A stretch of DNA of 64,000 nt. It comes from an uncultured Clostridia bacterium. GTDB lineage: Bacteria; Bacillota; Clostridia; Lachnospirales; Cellulosilyticaceae. The stretch's first letter is position 1, and every line of letters starts with the position of its first letter. The translations under genes were made by a program, and so were the position numbers. This document shows, in pieces, positions 1-9,875 of this stretch. The notes under the pieces are model-generated. The model did not search any database and was not told the DNA's origin. It saw only the letters and a list, made by a program, of their open reading frames with translations. The DNA is taken from positions 89,633-153,632 of the forward strand of contig CAKZUB010000010.1 of assembly GCA_937921505.1 (NCBI GenBank), written 5' to 3'.

Positions 1-931
1 CATCTTCGTCAAAGATGTCAGGAACAAAAGAAATATCTTCGCCGCCGGCGAGTATTCTATGATCAGCAGTCGTTCTTAGATAATGATAAGTAGAGCTGTT
101 ATCACGGATTAATACTCTGCCAGGCCAACCTTCAAAAGAGGCGATAGGCTTTGTTGCGATATTAAAAGTGGTTGTTTTGACACCAAAGTTTCTCTTAGTA
201 AAAAGCTGCGTATTATAGCCAGTAGCTACAATAATGATTTTACCTTTAACTTGATAGCCATAGGTTGTTTCGACCTCTACGCCATCATCTAAATAGTTTA
301 TTTTAACAGCTTCAGTATTTTCAAAAGCCTGAAGTCCCGCCTTAGAGCTTACCTCTAGAAGCTGATGGGTATACTTATAAGGATCTAGCTGAGCACCACC
401 GTCTATACCATAAACCCCAGCCTTTAGATCAAAACTAAAAGGATTACTAGAAGCTGTTAGAAATTCAACGTCAAGTCCATTAGCCTTTCTAAAATTATAT
501 TCATCCTCAAGCTCTGCGATTTCTTCTTTTTTAGAAGTATAAAGCAGGGTATCTTTTTTTTCATAATCACATAGATTACCATGTTCTTTAATAAAAGTAT
601 CGATTTCCAAAAGAGCCTGAAGCCCAAGTTTATAAGCTTTAAGGCTATTTTCAAGAGGTGTGTATGGCTCAAGTTTCCGGGCGTTACTATCTAGTTCATA
701 TTGAAGCAGGGTAGTAGTAATACTCGTACTCCCAAAAGCTATTCTGTTTTTTTCTAGAATAACACAATCTATATTTTGACGCGTAAAGTAATAAGCGACA
801 ATACTTCCTGTGACGCCCCCACCTATGATGATGACATCTGTATTTATATTTTCAGTTAAATAAGGATATTGTTTGGGTACTTTATGAGTGTGTGTAAAGA
901 GTGCTTCGCCTTGTACATATTGTAAATTCAT
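1..931 (-). CDS. FAD-dependent oxidoreductase, DAO family (3' end beyond window)
   Basis: The reverse strand is open for 310 codons from an ATG at 931 to the window edge, so the C-terminus is missing. A dinucleotide-binding motif (VIIIGGGVTGSIVAYY) lies near residues 34-49, followed by an acidic beta-strand end (CVILEKN), as in DAO/GlpO-type flavoenzymes. Near the edge the motif TTADHRILAGGED also fits that family. Such enzymes oxidise amine or hydroxyacid substrates; the substrate here is unknown. GGAG and GGTGAT occur just upstream of the ATG. A decayed second copy at 21601-22523 supplies the missing 3' end and shows the usual family ending (CLGYGANGI). Reading frame and family are clear; the specific reaction is not. 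Confidence 0.85.
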   Translation of the reverse strand, partial: MNLQYVQGEALFTHTHKVPKQYPYLTENINTDVIIIGGGVTGSIVAYYFTRQNIDCVILEKNRIAFGSTSITTTLLQYELDSNARKLEPYTPLENSLKAYKLGLQALLEIDTFIKEHGNLCDYEKKDTLLYTSKKEEIAELEDEYNFRKANGLDVEFLTASSNPFSFDLKAGVYGIDGGAQLDPYKYTHQLLEVSSKAGLQAFENTEAVKINYLDDGVEVETTYGYQVKGKIIIVATGYNTQLFTKRNFGVKTTTFNIATKPIASFEGWPGRVLIRDNSSTYHYLRTTADHRILAGGEDISFVPDIFDED

Positions 932-1400
932 TGAGATCACCGCTCCTAAGGGAAGTATAGTTTCATAATGGATGCAAAGTATATTGTGTGGAGCTTTTTA
1001 TGATAGTATGCATGGCTAAAGATGGTTTTATGTTAAAAGTTGAGGGATTGAAGGAAATGGGTCGATGTAAGTTAATTATCCAATTGAATGGATTCCTAAA
1101 AGATGGAATCTTATTCAAAACTATACAGAAGTTTGGTTAGGTCCGTATAATTTTGCTTTGGCCTACTGGAATACAATTAAGATAACTATATTGGCAACAA
1201 TACTAACAGTAATGTAAAAAATGAGATATAAAATCGTAATATTTTCTACCTTAATTAATATTATGACGTTTTATTCGACAAACTTATAAAGTATAATAGT
1301 AATAATATAAAAAAATTATTGAGGTACATCCTATACAGGTACTTTATATTGTGTAATATGAGTGTATAATAAAGCAATTATTTTGGAGGGTGGTCGTATT
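932..1400. other. Intergenic region with one gene remnant
   Basis: This stretch between the divergent oxidoreductase and the yesN-like gene holds the permease remnant at 1074-1217. The rest is AT-rich. A GGAGG ribosome binding site at 1385-1389 precedes the next gene. No RNA gene or clear promoter could be assigned. Confidence 0.6.
1074..1217 (+). pseudogene. Remnant of a carbohydrate ABC transporter permease
   Basis: In one forward frame 47 codons read as a piece of a MalG-type permease: a proline/tryptophan segment (YPIEWIPKRWNL), then NYTEVWLG, then FALAYWNTIKITILATILTV, ending at TAA. This is the pattern found just before the second membrane helix of such permeases (Pro-x-x-Trp, Asn-Tyr, Phe/Trp-Asn-Thr). 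No start codon with a ribosome site is present and the remaining two thirds of the gene is missing. It is probably the relic of an importer lost by deletion next to the intact system that follows. Confidence 0.65.
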
Positions 1401-2948
1401 ATGATGAAAGTTATCATTGTAGATGATGAAGAATTACCAAGAGAAATACTTGCAAAGCATATTCCCTGGCACTTATTCGGAGAAATTGAGATTTTACAAG
1501 CTGAAGATGGTTTGGAGGGATTAAATGCGTGTAAAGCATTTAGGCCTGATATAGTCATCAGTGATATTAAAATGGGAAGAATGAATGGTATTGAGATGGC
1601 CGAAGAGATATCTAAGATTCACAGTAATTGTAAATTTATTTTTTTAAGTGGGTATTCTGATAAAGAATACCTTTTATCTGCTATTAAATTAAAGGCTGTT
1701 CGGTATGTTGAGAAACCAATAGATTTAGAGGAAGTAACAGAAGCTATTTCATTAGCTATTAGTGAAATTAAACATGAAAGAAATATTGCCGAAAATATGA
1801 CCACAGTATTTTCTAACAACCTATGTCTAGCCATGACTCATCAAAAGATGGATGATAAAGACATCTCAAATAAGCTTCAAAATCTAGGATACAACTTTTT
1901 ACAAGAAGGCTTTTTTATATCTGCAGTCATTTTGATTATATGTGATGAACAAGAAAGTGCTAAAAAAGAAGAGCATAGAAATGATTTTTTATCTATACTC
2001 AAGGACTCTTTACAAGAATTTAAAAAGAGCATACTTATAGCACCAAAGGATACAGATCATATACTTATTCATTTTAGCTGTGATGAAAATGAAGATGTAC
2101 TTATTGAAAAGCTTTATACAATTTATGAAGATGAATCAAGATTAAAGTCATATAAGTTTTTTACAGGAGTTGGGTCAAAAGTAAAAGGTATGAGTCATAT
2201 TTATACTTCTTATGAAACAGCTGTGTTAGCTATGAAAAGATGTTTCTTTAGAGAGGTGAATACAATTAATAGATATATTGAAAATATACAGCCAGCCTAT
2301 ACGTTTGATGAGAGTCATCTTGGCGAAATTGCAAGTTATGTTAAACACCAAGACTCTACAAGAGCGATTTTACAAATAAAAAAGTTAATTAAAGAGATTA
2401 AGCAAAATGATAATACTCAGCCAGAGTACATCAAAAATATTTTTACTCAAATAGTGATAACGCTTTTAAGAATTGCGGAAGATAGAAATGAGATTATTTT
2501 ACAAAATAGTTGCAGAGTTTCTATGAGCGCTATATCAAACGCCTATACAATCAAGCAAATAGAACATATAGTAACGGAGCTACTCGGTGAGTTTTTTAAG
2601 AAGTTTGGAGATTATGATAAAGAAGATATTATATCTGGTATCAATCACTTGATATTTAATCAATATGGTAATGTAAACCTCACATTAAACATGATTGCTG
2701 AAAAACTATCCCTAACAACAAATTATCTATGTTATATTTATAAAAAAGAGACAGGAAAGACCATTAATCAATATATTACAGAAGTTAGAGTTGAAAAGGC
2801 TAAAGAATTATTAAAAGTAAGTGACTCAAAACTATATCGTATAGCACAAGAGGTTGGCTATCAAGATGGTAAATATTTTGTAAAAGTATTTACTAAAATT
2901 GTTGGGATAAAACCAAGGGAATATAGGGAGAAGCATAGAGATGAATAG
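1401..2948 (+). CDS. YesN-type response regulator (REC + AraC HTH)
   Basis: Response regulator of about 515 residues. The N-terminal receiver domain has the acidic pair in VDDEE (residues 8-9), phosphoacceptor Asp55 in ISDIKMG and the conserved Lys in VEKPID. A long middle region leads to a C-terminal AraC-type double helix-turn-helix (about residues 415-512) with the usual ending (VGYQDGKYFVKVF, GIKPREYR). I chose the ATG at 1401 because GGAGG lies ten bases upstream; an upstream in-frame ATG at 1362 has no such site. The gene overlaps the histidine kinase gene by 8 bp, so the two are a translationally coupled two-component pair. It probably activates the importer genes at 4872-8369. Confidence 0.9.
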   Translation: MMKVIIVDDEELPREILAKHIPWHLFGEIEILQAEDGLEGLNACKAFRPDIVISDIKMGRMNGIEMAEEISKIHSNCKFIFLSGYSDKEYLLSAIKLKAVRYVEKPIDLEEVTEAISLAISEIKHERNIAENMTTVFSNNLCLAMTHQKMDDKDISNKLQNLGYNFLQEGFFISAVILIICDEQESAKKEEHRNDFLSILKDSLQEFKKSILIAPKDTDHILIHFSCDENEDVLIEKLYTIYEDESRLKSYKFFTGVGSKVKGMSHIYTSYETAVLAMKRCFFREVNTINRYIENIQPAYTFDESHLGEIASYVKHQDSTRAILQIKKLIKEIKQNDNTQPEYIKNIFTQIVITLLRIAEDRNEIILQNSCRVSMSAISNAYTIKQIEHIVTELLGEFFKKFGDYDKEDIISGINHLIFNQYGNVNLTLNMIAEKLSLTTNYLCYIYKKETGKTINQYITEVRVEKAKELLKVSDSKLYRIAQEVGYQDGKYFVKVFTKIVGIKPREYREKHRDE

Positions 2949-4707
2949 TAAAGGTAAAAAGTTTTTCATTATGAAAGAAACACGGTTTACAATTAAGCAT
3001 CATCTTTTAATTGTTTATTTTCTTCTTATTGTTCTGCCACTCAATTTTTTTACAGTTCTTACCTATAATGAAGTATCTAAAGTTGTACATGATCAAACGA
3101 TTGCATCGGCATCACAGTCTTTTAAGGAGTGTATTGTTGGTTTAGAAAAGTATTTAAAAGATATGAATACGATAATGATTAATTTGTTAGACTCACCGGA
3201 GGTTTATAAACTTGCCGAAGAGGATCCTTTGAAATACTATTTGAATACCAAAGGCGTAAACAATGTTATTAAATTTATGGCGTATTTAAAAAATACTACA
3301 GATATTACAAATATTGGTCTTTATTCACAGAGTTATTACAGTACCAATGGAACAGACCTTACGTATTCAATAGATGATTTGCATGAAAGGCTTTGGTATA
3401 AAAAATTAATCCAAGATCAAAAAAATCGTATGTGGTTCTCGCCTTTACTTGTTGAAGAAGCAACAAGTGATGACATTGTATTTTCTTATGTAAGCAGAAT
3501 TTTTAAAATAGATGAAATAGAAGAAGAACTTGCCATCATTAAAATAGATTTATCTAAGAAAAACGTTTTGGATATTCTAGAAAGAACAGCCTTCACACCT
3601 AATAGTAGTACTTATATATTTAATGAAAGTGGCGTAATCTTGTCTAGCAGAGAAAGCTCTAGTACGTGGCAGGATTTTGAAAAATTATTACAAAATACAC
3701 AAACTGATAAATGGATTAAAGGAACGATTAATAATGAAAACGTATTCTATAATTTGCATATTAACAGATTAACAGGGTGGTATTTTCTATCTATCATCCC
3801 AGTGAAAGACATTACTTATTTAGGGGATGGTTTAAGAATAAAAATGTTAACAACTATGTTTTTAATAGCTATATTTTCTTATTTGTTAGCCTATCTTATT
3901 TCAGATTCAAGTGTAAGGCGCTTGTCTTTACTTACACATCAAATGAAAAGAGTGGAAGAGGGGAATATAGATGTTCAAATTATGGACAAAGGAAAAGATG
4001 AGATCAGTGAATTAATTTATGGTTTTAATTCAATGGTTTCAAAAATAAGCGTACTTAATGATGAAAAATATGCTATGGGAATAGAGGTTAAGAATTTAGA
4101 ACTTAAAGCACTTCAAGCGCAAATCAATCCGCATTTTTTATATAATTCACTTGATCTTATTAACTGTTTAGCCATAAAATATGACATTAAAGAGATAAGA
4201 GAAATGGTAAATGCACTTTCTAAATTCTATAAGATCAGTTTAAGTAATGGTAAAGAAGTCATTAACCTTAGTGATGAGATTGAACATGTATCTCATTATT
4301 TAAGTATACAAAATCTAAGATATAAGGATAAAATTAATTTTGTTAAAGAGATAGATGAAGGGTTATATGAGTATAAAATACTCAAAATAATACTTCAACC
4401 TATTGTTGAAAATGCTATTATACACGGTATCTTTAGTAAAGAAATAAAAACAGGGACAATTATTATAAAAGGAAAACTTGAAGGACAAACTATTATACTT
4501 ACTGTAAGTGATGATGGTGTAGGTATGTCAGAGGAAGTTGTATCAAATATACTCGTACAAGATCAATCTAAAGCTAAACATGGATATGGTGTTTATAATA
4601 CCGATGCAAGGCTTAGGATTAAATATGGCAATCAATATGGACTTCAATATGAAAGTAAACTTGGCATAGGGACTAATGTAACGATTCACTTCCCAGCTAT
4701 AAAATAG
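2941..4707 (+). CDS. YesM-type sensor histidine kinase
   Basis: Membrane sensor kinase of 588 residues. One helix lies near residues 20-41, followed by an extracellular sensing region of about 260 residues, a second helix near 300-320, a HAMP linker and a His_kinase/HATPase module. The phosphorylated histidine is His398 in INPHFLYNSLD. The ATP-binding N-box (VENAIIHG) and G-box (DDGVGMS) are present. This family typically responds to extracellular or binding-protein-bound sugars and phosphorylates the YesN partner encoded immediately upstream with 8 bp overlap. The stop codon lies inside the 21-bp stem of the terminator that follows. Confidence 0.9.
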   Translation: MNSKGKKFFIMKETRFTIKHHLLIVYFLLIVLPLNFFTVLTYNEVSKVVHDQTIASASQSFKECIVGLEKYLKDMNTIMINLLDSPEVYKLAEEDPLKYYLNTKGVNNVIKFMAYLKNTTDITNIGLYSQSYYSTNGTDLTYSIDDLHERLWYKKLIQDQKNRMWFSPLLVEEATSDDIVFSYVSRIFKIDEIEEELAIIKIDLSKKNVLDILERTAFTPNSSTYIFNESGVILSSRESSSTWQDFEKLLQNTQTDKWIKGTINNENVFYNLHINRLTGWYFLSIIPVKDITYLGDGLRIKMLTTMFLIAIFSYLLAYLISDSSVRRLSLLTHQMKRVEEGNIDVQIMDKGKDEISELIYGFNSMVSKISVLNDEKYAMGIEVKNLELKALQAQINPHFLYNSLDLINCLAIKYDIKEIREMVNALSKFYKISLSNGKEVINLSDEIEHVSHYLSIQNLRYKDKINFVKEIDEGLYEYKILKIILQPIVENAIIHGIFSKEIKTGTIIIKGKLEGQTIILTVSDDGVGMSEEVVSNILVQDQSKAKHGYGVYNTDARLRIKYGNQYGLQYESKLGIGTNVTIHFPAIK

Positions 4708-4746
4708 ACTCTTTAATTAGGCTCACCTAATTAAAGAGTCTATTTT
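4701..4746 (+). terminator. Intrinsic terminator after the two-component genes
   Basis: A perfect 21-bp inverted repeat (4701-4721 with 4726-4746) has a 4-base loop and a T-rich 3' arm. It separates the regulators from the importer genes, which therefore need their own promoter in 4747-4870. Confidence 0.85.
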
Positions 4747-4871
4747 ATTAAGGTATATTAATATTTTCCTCTCATATTAATCGTATCACGTATTTTTAAA
4801 ATAAACGCTATGATAACATAAGACTATAAAAACTAGCAGCAAAAATAATAAACTAGAAATGGGTGAAAACA

Positions 4872-5807
4872 ATGGAAAAAAACCAAAATAATAAAAGGGG
4901 TTTCTTAGAAAAGGTCAAAAAAAATAAAGTGCTTTTGCTGATGATTCTACCTGCAACTATATACTTTTTTATATTCATGTATTTACCAATGGGTGGGATT
5001 ATATTAGCGTTTAAGGATTTTAATTATAGAGATGGCATTCTTGGAAGTCCTTGGAATAATTTCGAAAACTTTAAATTCTTATTTGCAGGAGGAAAAATTT
5101 TGAGGGTGTCTTTTAATACGATCGCCTATAATGGCGTGTTTCTAATCGTAAATCACTCTTTACAAATTATATCAGCTATTTTGCTTGCAGAAATTGGTTC
5201 TAAATATTTTAAAAGGATTATACAATCCTTTTTGTTTCTGCCCTACTTTATATCATGGGTAATTGTTGGGTTTATGGTGCATAATATATTAAGTTATGAA
5301 TTTGGTGCACTTAATAGTTTTATGAATGCTTTAGGGTTAGAATCTATTGATGCTTATATGAACATTGGTATGTGGAAGTACATTTTAGTAGGAACAAGTG
5401 CTTGGAAATGGCTTGGGTATGGTACTGTGTTATATCTTGCTGCAATTATAGGCATTGACAAGGAAATATATGAAGCTGCAGATATTGATGGGGCGAGTAA
5501 ATTTACAAAGATTAAAACAATTACGTTGCCTCTTATTGTTCCGCAAATCATTGTTTTGGTTCTTTTAAATATTGGCTATATTTTTAGAGGTGACTTTTCA
5601 ATGTTTTACCAGGTAACTGGAAATAATCCGTTGCTTTATGAAGCAACAGATGTAATAGATACCTTTGTAGTAAGATCACTTTTGAAAATCCAAGATATTG
5701 GTATGGCTACAGCGGCAGGACTTTTTCAATCAATTATTGGTTTTGTCATATTAATACTATGTAACAGTCTGGTTAAAAAATATCAAAAGGATTATTCCTT
5801 GTTTTAA
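4872..5807 (+). CDS. Sugar ABC transporter permease, LplB type
   Basis: Polytopic membrane protein of about 311 residues with six predicted helices. The EAA loop that contacts the ATPase is clear (YEAADIDGASKFTKIKTITLP). The N-terminal part (LMILPATIYFFIFMYLPMGG, then FKDFNYRDGILGSPW) is typical of the LplB/YteP subgroup, which imports oligosaccharides derived from plant polysaccharides. I prefer the ATG at 4872, preceded by GGGTGA at 4861-4866; the GTG at 4863 is an alternative that adds three residues. It pairs with the permease and binding protein that follow. Confidence 0.9.
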   Translation: MEKNQNNKRGFLEKVKKNKVLLLMILPATIYFFIFMYLPMGGIILAFKDFNYRDGILGSPWNNFENFKFLFAGGKILRVSFNTIAYNGVFLIVNHSLQIISAILLAEIGSKYFKRIIQSFLFLPYFISWVIVGFMVHNILSYEFGALNSFMNALGLESIDAYMNIGMWKYILVGTSAWKWLGYGTVLYLAAIIGIDKEIYEAADIDGASKFTKIKTITLPLIVPQIIVLVLLNIGYIFRGDFSMFYQVTGNNPLLYEATDVIDTFVVRSLLKIQDIGMATAAGLFQSIIGFVILILCNSLVKKYQKDYSLF

Positions 5808-5836
5808 AAGTTTAAGATAGAAGGAGATGACATAAA

Positions 5837-6736
5837 ATGACCAAGAAAATAGTTCATAAAAAGGACTTGATAGTTTTTAACTTTATAGCTTATTTTTACT
5901 TAAGTGTTATGGCTATCATATGTATTGTTCCTTTTCTTTTGATTGTTTCAGGATCTATAACAAGCGAGCAATCCATTCTAAGAGATGGCTTTTCACTTAT
6001 TCCTAAAGAAATTTCATTTGAGGCTTATAAAATGATTTTCTTAGCACCAGACGCAATGCTTAGAGCTTACGGGATAACGATCTTTATTACATTTGTTGGT
6101 GGGAGTTGTTCTTTGTTCTTAACTTCGATGACAGCTTATGTATTACAACATAAAGATTTTCCGTTTAGAAGTAAATTTTCTTTTTATTTCTACTTCACGA
6201 CCTTGTTTAGTGGCGGATTAGTACCTTGGTATATATTGATGATGAAGTATCTTGGACTCAAAAATAATATTTTAGCATTAATCATTCCACTACTATTTAA
6301 TGTTTTTTATATTATTATCGTAAGAAGCTTTATGAGTGGTATTCCTGATTCTATATCAGAATCAGCAAAAATGGATGGTGCTGGAGAATTCACGATTTTC
6401 CTAAAATTAATATTACCTTTATCAAAACCAGTTCTTGCGGCTATGGGATTGTTTATAGCTCTGAACTATTGGAATGATTGGTTTAATGCGATGTTGTTTA
6501 TTGATAAGAGTAATATGATGCCCTTGCAATATTATTTGCATAACTTGTTAGCTTCTACTGAGGGGCTCAATAAGATGAGGAGTCAATTGCCACCAGGATT
6601 TATACAGACAAGTTCACCGAGTGAATCACTTAAAATGGCTATGACAGTTATAACAATTGGTCCTATTATTTTATTATACCCTTATCTGCAAAAGTATTTT
6701 GTTAAAGGAATTATGGTTGGATCTGTTAAAGGCTGA
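5837..6736 (+). CDS. Sugar ABC transporter permease, LplC/YtcP type
   Basis: Second membrane subunit, 299 residues, six predicted helices. The EAA loop reads ISESAKMDGAGEFTIFLKLI, and the C-terminus ends in VKGIMVGSVKG, the hallmark of MalG-type carbohydrate permeases. AAGGAG lies nine bases before the ATG. It is 29 bp from the LplB-type gene and forms the translocation pore with it. Recognition loops are conserved but no ATPase gene is nearby, so a shared MsmX-like ATPase is inferred. Confidence 0.9.
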   Translation: MTKKIVHKKDLIVFNFIAYFYLSVMAIICIVPFLLIVSGSITSEQSILRDGFSLIPKEISFEAYKMIFLAPDAMLRAYGITIFITFVGGSCSLFLTSMTAYVLQHKDFPFRSKFSFYFYFTTLFSGGLVPWYILMMKYLGLKNNILALIIPLLFNVFYIIIVRSFMSGIPDSISESAKMDGAGEFTIFLKLILPLSKPVLAAMGLFIALNYWNDWFNAMLFIDKSNMMPLQYYLHNLLASTEGLNKMRSQLPPGFIQTSSPSESLKMAMTVITIGPIILLYPYLQKYFVKGIMVGSVKG

Positions 6737-6809
6737 TATTAATGAGCTTAAATAACTCATTTATATATTATTTACCATTACTTTATAATATGAAAAGGAG
6801 ATGTTGAAA

Positions 6810-8369
6810 ATGAAAAAATCACTAAGCTTAATGCTTCTAGTTGCTATGATGAGTACACTCATGGTAGGTTGTGGTGGGAAAAAAGAAGATACTACAACAC
6901 AAGTTACTGAAAAAGCTAAGGAGAATACAGCCGAAGCTTTGGAGGAAGTTAAAGCGGAAGAGTTAGATTATGTTAAACTTAAAATGTATTTTCTTGGAGG
7001 AGCCCCAGATGATATGGATAAAGTATGGGGAGAAATTAACGCCAAGTTAAAAGAAAAAGTTAATGCAGAAGTAGAACCTGTTATTTTAGGATGGGGTGAC
7101 TGGGCAGATAGATATCCATTACTTTTCGTATCAGGTGAAGAGTGGGATATGGCCTATACAGCAAACTGGGCTTTTTATGCACAACAAGCTTCAAAGGGCG
7201 GTTTCTTAGAGCTTACACCTGAGTTACTTAATCAATATGCACCAATGACAATGGCTACTTTACCAGAGGCCGCTTTTAATAGCACAAAAGTTAATGGGGG
7301 CAGCTACATGATTCCAGCTAATAGTAAATGGGCTATTCATGAAGGAGTTACTATTAGGGGAGATTTAAGAGAAAAATATGGCCTTCCAGAAGTGAAAACG
7401 ATTGAAGACTTAGAAAAGTATATGGATGCTGTTTTAGCAAACGAATCTAATATGATTCCTTTAGCAGATGTGGGTTCTGGCACAGAAACAATAAGACCAC
7501 TGTTATATACACCACAAGAACAATGGTTTGCAACAGATGGTATTGGTACATTAGTTTTTAACTATGGAAAAGAAGACGAATTAGTGACTACTCCAGGTTA
7601 TGAGTTAGATGGCACGCTTGATTATATGAAGAAAATGGTTGAGTGGAGAAAAAAAGGTTATTGGTCAAGAAGTGCACTTACATATACAGGTAATGTTGCA
7701 GATCAATTTAAGGCAGGTAAAGGAGCTGTTGTAATTTCTAATATTGAAGTAGCAAGAAGTATATGGGATGATGCTAAGACAAACAATCCTGACTGGAAAA
7801 TAGAATATGTTGATTTAACAGCTGGTAAAAGGTTGCCAGCAGGAGGTTTCGGAGGAAATGGTGCTGCAATTCACGCAACAAGTAAAAATCCAGAAAGAGC
7901 ACTTATGGTACTAGACTTATTAGGTTATGATCCAGAAATCAATTATCTACTTATGCAAGGAATACCAGGAGTACACACAAACAATGTTGGAACAAATGAA
8001 GTTAGAAAAATTGAAGTGCTATCACCTACGTATGGCGGTTCATATAGCCAGTGGTGCTTTGATAACTTTAAGACACGTCCATTAGAAGCATTTGAAGGAT
8101 ATGAGAAGTTAGCAGACAGTTACTTTGAGAAGCAAATAACTTTCCATCCAGGTATCGGGATGACATTTAATCCTGATAATGTAAAAGCAGAAGTGGCAGC
8201 AACGACACAAGTTATTGAACAATACAAACCAATCATCAACTTAGGTTTTAGTGATGATGCAGAAAAAACTTTAAATGATTATATTAAAGCACTAAAAGAC
8301 GCAGGTATAGAAAAAGTAGATGCAGAGCTTAGAGCGCAATTACAAGCACAATTTGACGCAGCAAAATAA
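6810..8369 (+). CDS. Extracellular solute-binding lipoprotein, LplA type
   Basis: Lipoprotein of 519 residues. The signal peptide ends in a lipobox (TLMVGC) with Cys21 as the acylated residue, followed by a Lys/Glu-rich linker. The mature part has the size (about 500 residues) typical of LplA/YtcQ proteins that work with LplB/LplC permeases. The start is the ATG at 6810, nine bases after AAAGGAG; the ATG at 6801 abuts the ribosome site and is unlikely. It captures a sugar, probably an oligosaccharide, for the permeases upstream. A fragment of a second, similar gene lies at 9721-9873. Confidence 0.9.
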   Translation: MKKSLSLMLLVAMMSTLMVGCGGKKEDTTTQVTEKAKENTAEALEEVKAEELDYVKLKMYFLGGAPDDMDKVWGEINAKLKEKVNAEVEPVILGWGDWADRYPLLFVSGEEWDMAYTANWAFYAQQASKGGFLELTPELLNQYAPMTMATLPEAAFNSTKVNGGSYMIPANSKWAIHEGVTIRGDLREKYGLPEVKTIEDLEKYMDAVLANESNMIPLADVGSGTETIRPLLYTPQEQWFATDGIGTLVFNYGKEDELVTTPGYELDGTLDYMKKMVEWRKKGYWSRSALTYTGNVADQFKAGKGAVVISNIEVARSIWDDAKTNNPDWKIEYVDLTAGKRLPAGGFGGNGAAIHATSKNPERALMVLDLLGYDPEINYLLMQGIPGVHTNNVGTNEVRKIEVLSPTYGGSYSQWCFDNFKTRPLEAFEGYEKLADSYFEKQITFHPGIGMTFNPDNVKAEVAATTQVIEQYKPIINLGFSDDAEKTLNDYIKALKDAGIEKVDAELRAQLQAQFDAAK

Positions 8370-8386
8370 GCGAGTATAATCAACTC

Positions 8387-8422
8387 AAAAGAGACAGTTG
8401 GCATGTTGCAACTGTCTCTTTT
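8387..8422 (+). terminator. Intrinsic terminator after the LplABC-type importer
   Basis: A 14-bp perfect inverted repeat (8387-8400 with 8409-8422) with an 8-base loop ends in a TTTT run. It closes the importer operon. Confidence 0.85.
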
Positions 8423-8472
8423 GTTAGTCTAAACTTATAGAAGATTATAACGTGGTGAAGGAGAAATAAAAA

Positions 8473-9717
8473 ATGAAACAAGAGTATATAATTAGTACGA
8501 GCGAGCTTGAGAGTTCAGATGTCATAGTAATTGGTGGCGGCCCTGCTGGTATTGCTGCCTCAATTTCTGCATCTAGATGTGGTAAAAAGGTTACATTAAT
8601 AGAACAGAGCGGTCAACTAGGTGGAATGGCGACTTTAGGTAATGTAAGCATCTTCATGCCAGTTGGCAATATTACTGGTATTTATAAAGAAATCTTATCA
8701 GAATTTATACCAGAGCAATTAAAGAACGCCAATGAAAACAAGTTTGATCCTCACTTTAATCCTTTTCTTTATAGATATTATCTTAACCAGAAGCTAGAAA
8801 AGGAAAAGGTAAAAGTGCTTTACCATACCACTTTCATAACAGTATTAAAGGAAGAGAATATTACAAAAGGCATTATCGTTCATACAAGAGAAGGATTAAT
8901 GTCAATGATAGGTAAAATTATTATTGATTGTACGGGAGACGCAGCCGTTGCAATAAATGCGGGAGCAGAATATATTACGGGCAGAAGTGAAGATGACATA
9001 ACGCAGCCAATGACTTTAATGTTTCAAATGCAAAACACAGGACAAAAAGTGGATAATATCTTACCAGAAGGTTGTTATTACTATAATGAAAAGTCCGATC
9101 TACCTCAAGGACGTACTTTATATTGGGAGAATATTAGCGAGGGGACACTACTTGTTAACATGACAAGGGTTAAAGGGAATGGTTCCAAAATAAATGAATT
9201 AAATAATGCAGTAGTAGAGTCATTAAAGCAAGTTTTTTCTGTAGCTAATTATCTACAGAGGAATGGATTTGAAAACTATATTATTTCGCATATAGGCTCT
9301 CAAGTAGGTGTAAGAGAGACTAATCAAATCAAAGGGCTTTATACATTGAACCAAGATGATCTTTTTATGGGTAGAAGATTTGAAGATGTCGTTGCTCAAA
9401 CGAATTATGAAATTGATATACACAGTCCCGACGGGGAAAAGAGCTGTGACGAGAGAAAAATCGATAGTTATGATATCCCTTATCGATGTATGATACCAAA
9501 AGGAGAAGGACTTGAAAATATTCTTGTGGCTGGTAGAGCGATTTCTGCTACTCACGTTGCAATGTCTTCGTTAAGAGTTCAGCCGACCTGCTACGCTTTA
9601 GGTCAGGCAGCGGGAATAGCGGCAACTATAGCAATTGACCACAACAAGGGTGTATCTGAAATAGCGATTGATAAACTCCACACTATGATGTATAAATACG
9701 GTGTAAAATTCAATTAA
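8473..9717 (+). CDS. FAD-dependent oxidoreductase (FAD_oxidored family)
   Basis: Cytoplasmic flavoenzyme of 414 residues. It opens with the FAD-binding motif VIGGGPAGIAASISASRCG (about 22-40), then LIEQ and GGMATLGNVS. DCTGDAAVA and a C-terminal LVAGRAISATHVA complete the fold. This is the FAD_oxidored (PF12831) group, often found in sugar gene clusters, where it is thought to oxidise or reduce modified sugars or sugar acids; the substrate is unknown. GAAGGAG precedes the ATG by about eight bases. It follows a terminator, so it has its own promoter or depends on read-through. It is unrelated at the motif level to the DAO-type gene at the left edge. Confidence 0.85.
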   Translation: MKQEYIISTSELESSDVIVIGGGPAGIAASISASRCGKKVTLIEQSGQLGGMATLGNVSIFMPVGNITGIYKEILSEFIPEQLKNANENKFDPHFNPFLYRYYLNQKLEKEKVKVLYHTTFITVLKEENITKGIIVHTREGLMSMIGKIIIDCTGDAAVAINAGAEYITGRSEDDITQPMTLMFQMQNTGQKVDNILPEGCYYYNEKSDLPQGRTLYWENISEGTLLVNMTRVKGNGSKINELNNAVVESLKQVFSVANYLQRNGFENYIISHIGSQVGVRETNQIKGLYTLNQDDLFMGRRFEDVVAQTNYEIDIHSPDGEKSCDERKIDSYDIPYRCMIPKGEGLENILVAGRAISATHVAMSSLRVQPTCYALGQAAGIAATIAIDHNKGVSEIAIDKLHTMMYKYGVKFN

Positions 9718-9720
9718 CAT

Positions 9721-9873
9721 ATGTATGAACCCATTCCACCGGCAACGGTGGCACAAACAATACCTAACTTAGGTTTTGGTGATAATGAAGAAAAAACTTT
9801 AGATGATTATATTAAGGCGCTAAAAGATGCAGGTATTTCAAAAGTTACATTTGAGTGTATTCATGAAAATTAG
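9721..9873 (+). pseudogene. Fragment of a second LplA-type binding protein gene (3' end)
   Basis: The forward frame from 9721 encodes NLGFGDNEEKT and DDYIKALKDAGISKV, which closely match the last 45 residues of the binding protein at 6810-8369 (NLGFSDDAEKT, NDYIKALKDAGIEKV). The DNA is also clearly similar. It starts three bases after the oxidoreductase stop, has no ribosome binding site and lacks about 90 percent of the gene. It is best read as the tail of a lost paralogue. Confidence 0.75.
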
Positions 9874-9875
9874 AT

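Noticed and set aside
4790..4820. Possible catabolite-response (cre) site (ATAAACGCTATGAT)
   Set aside because: It lacks the TG start and CA end of the consensus and is not palindromic.
9253..9555. Reverse 100-residue reading frame inside the FAD oxidoreductase
   Set aside because: Shadow of a clear gene on the other strand.
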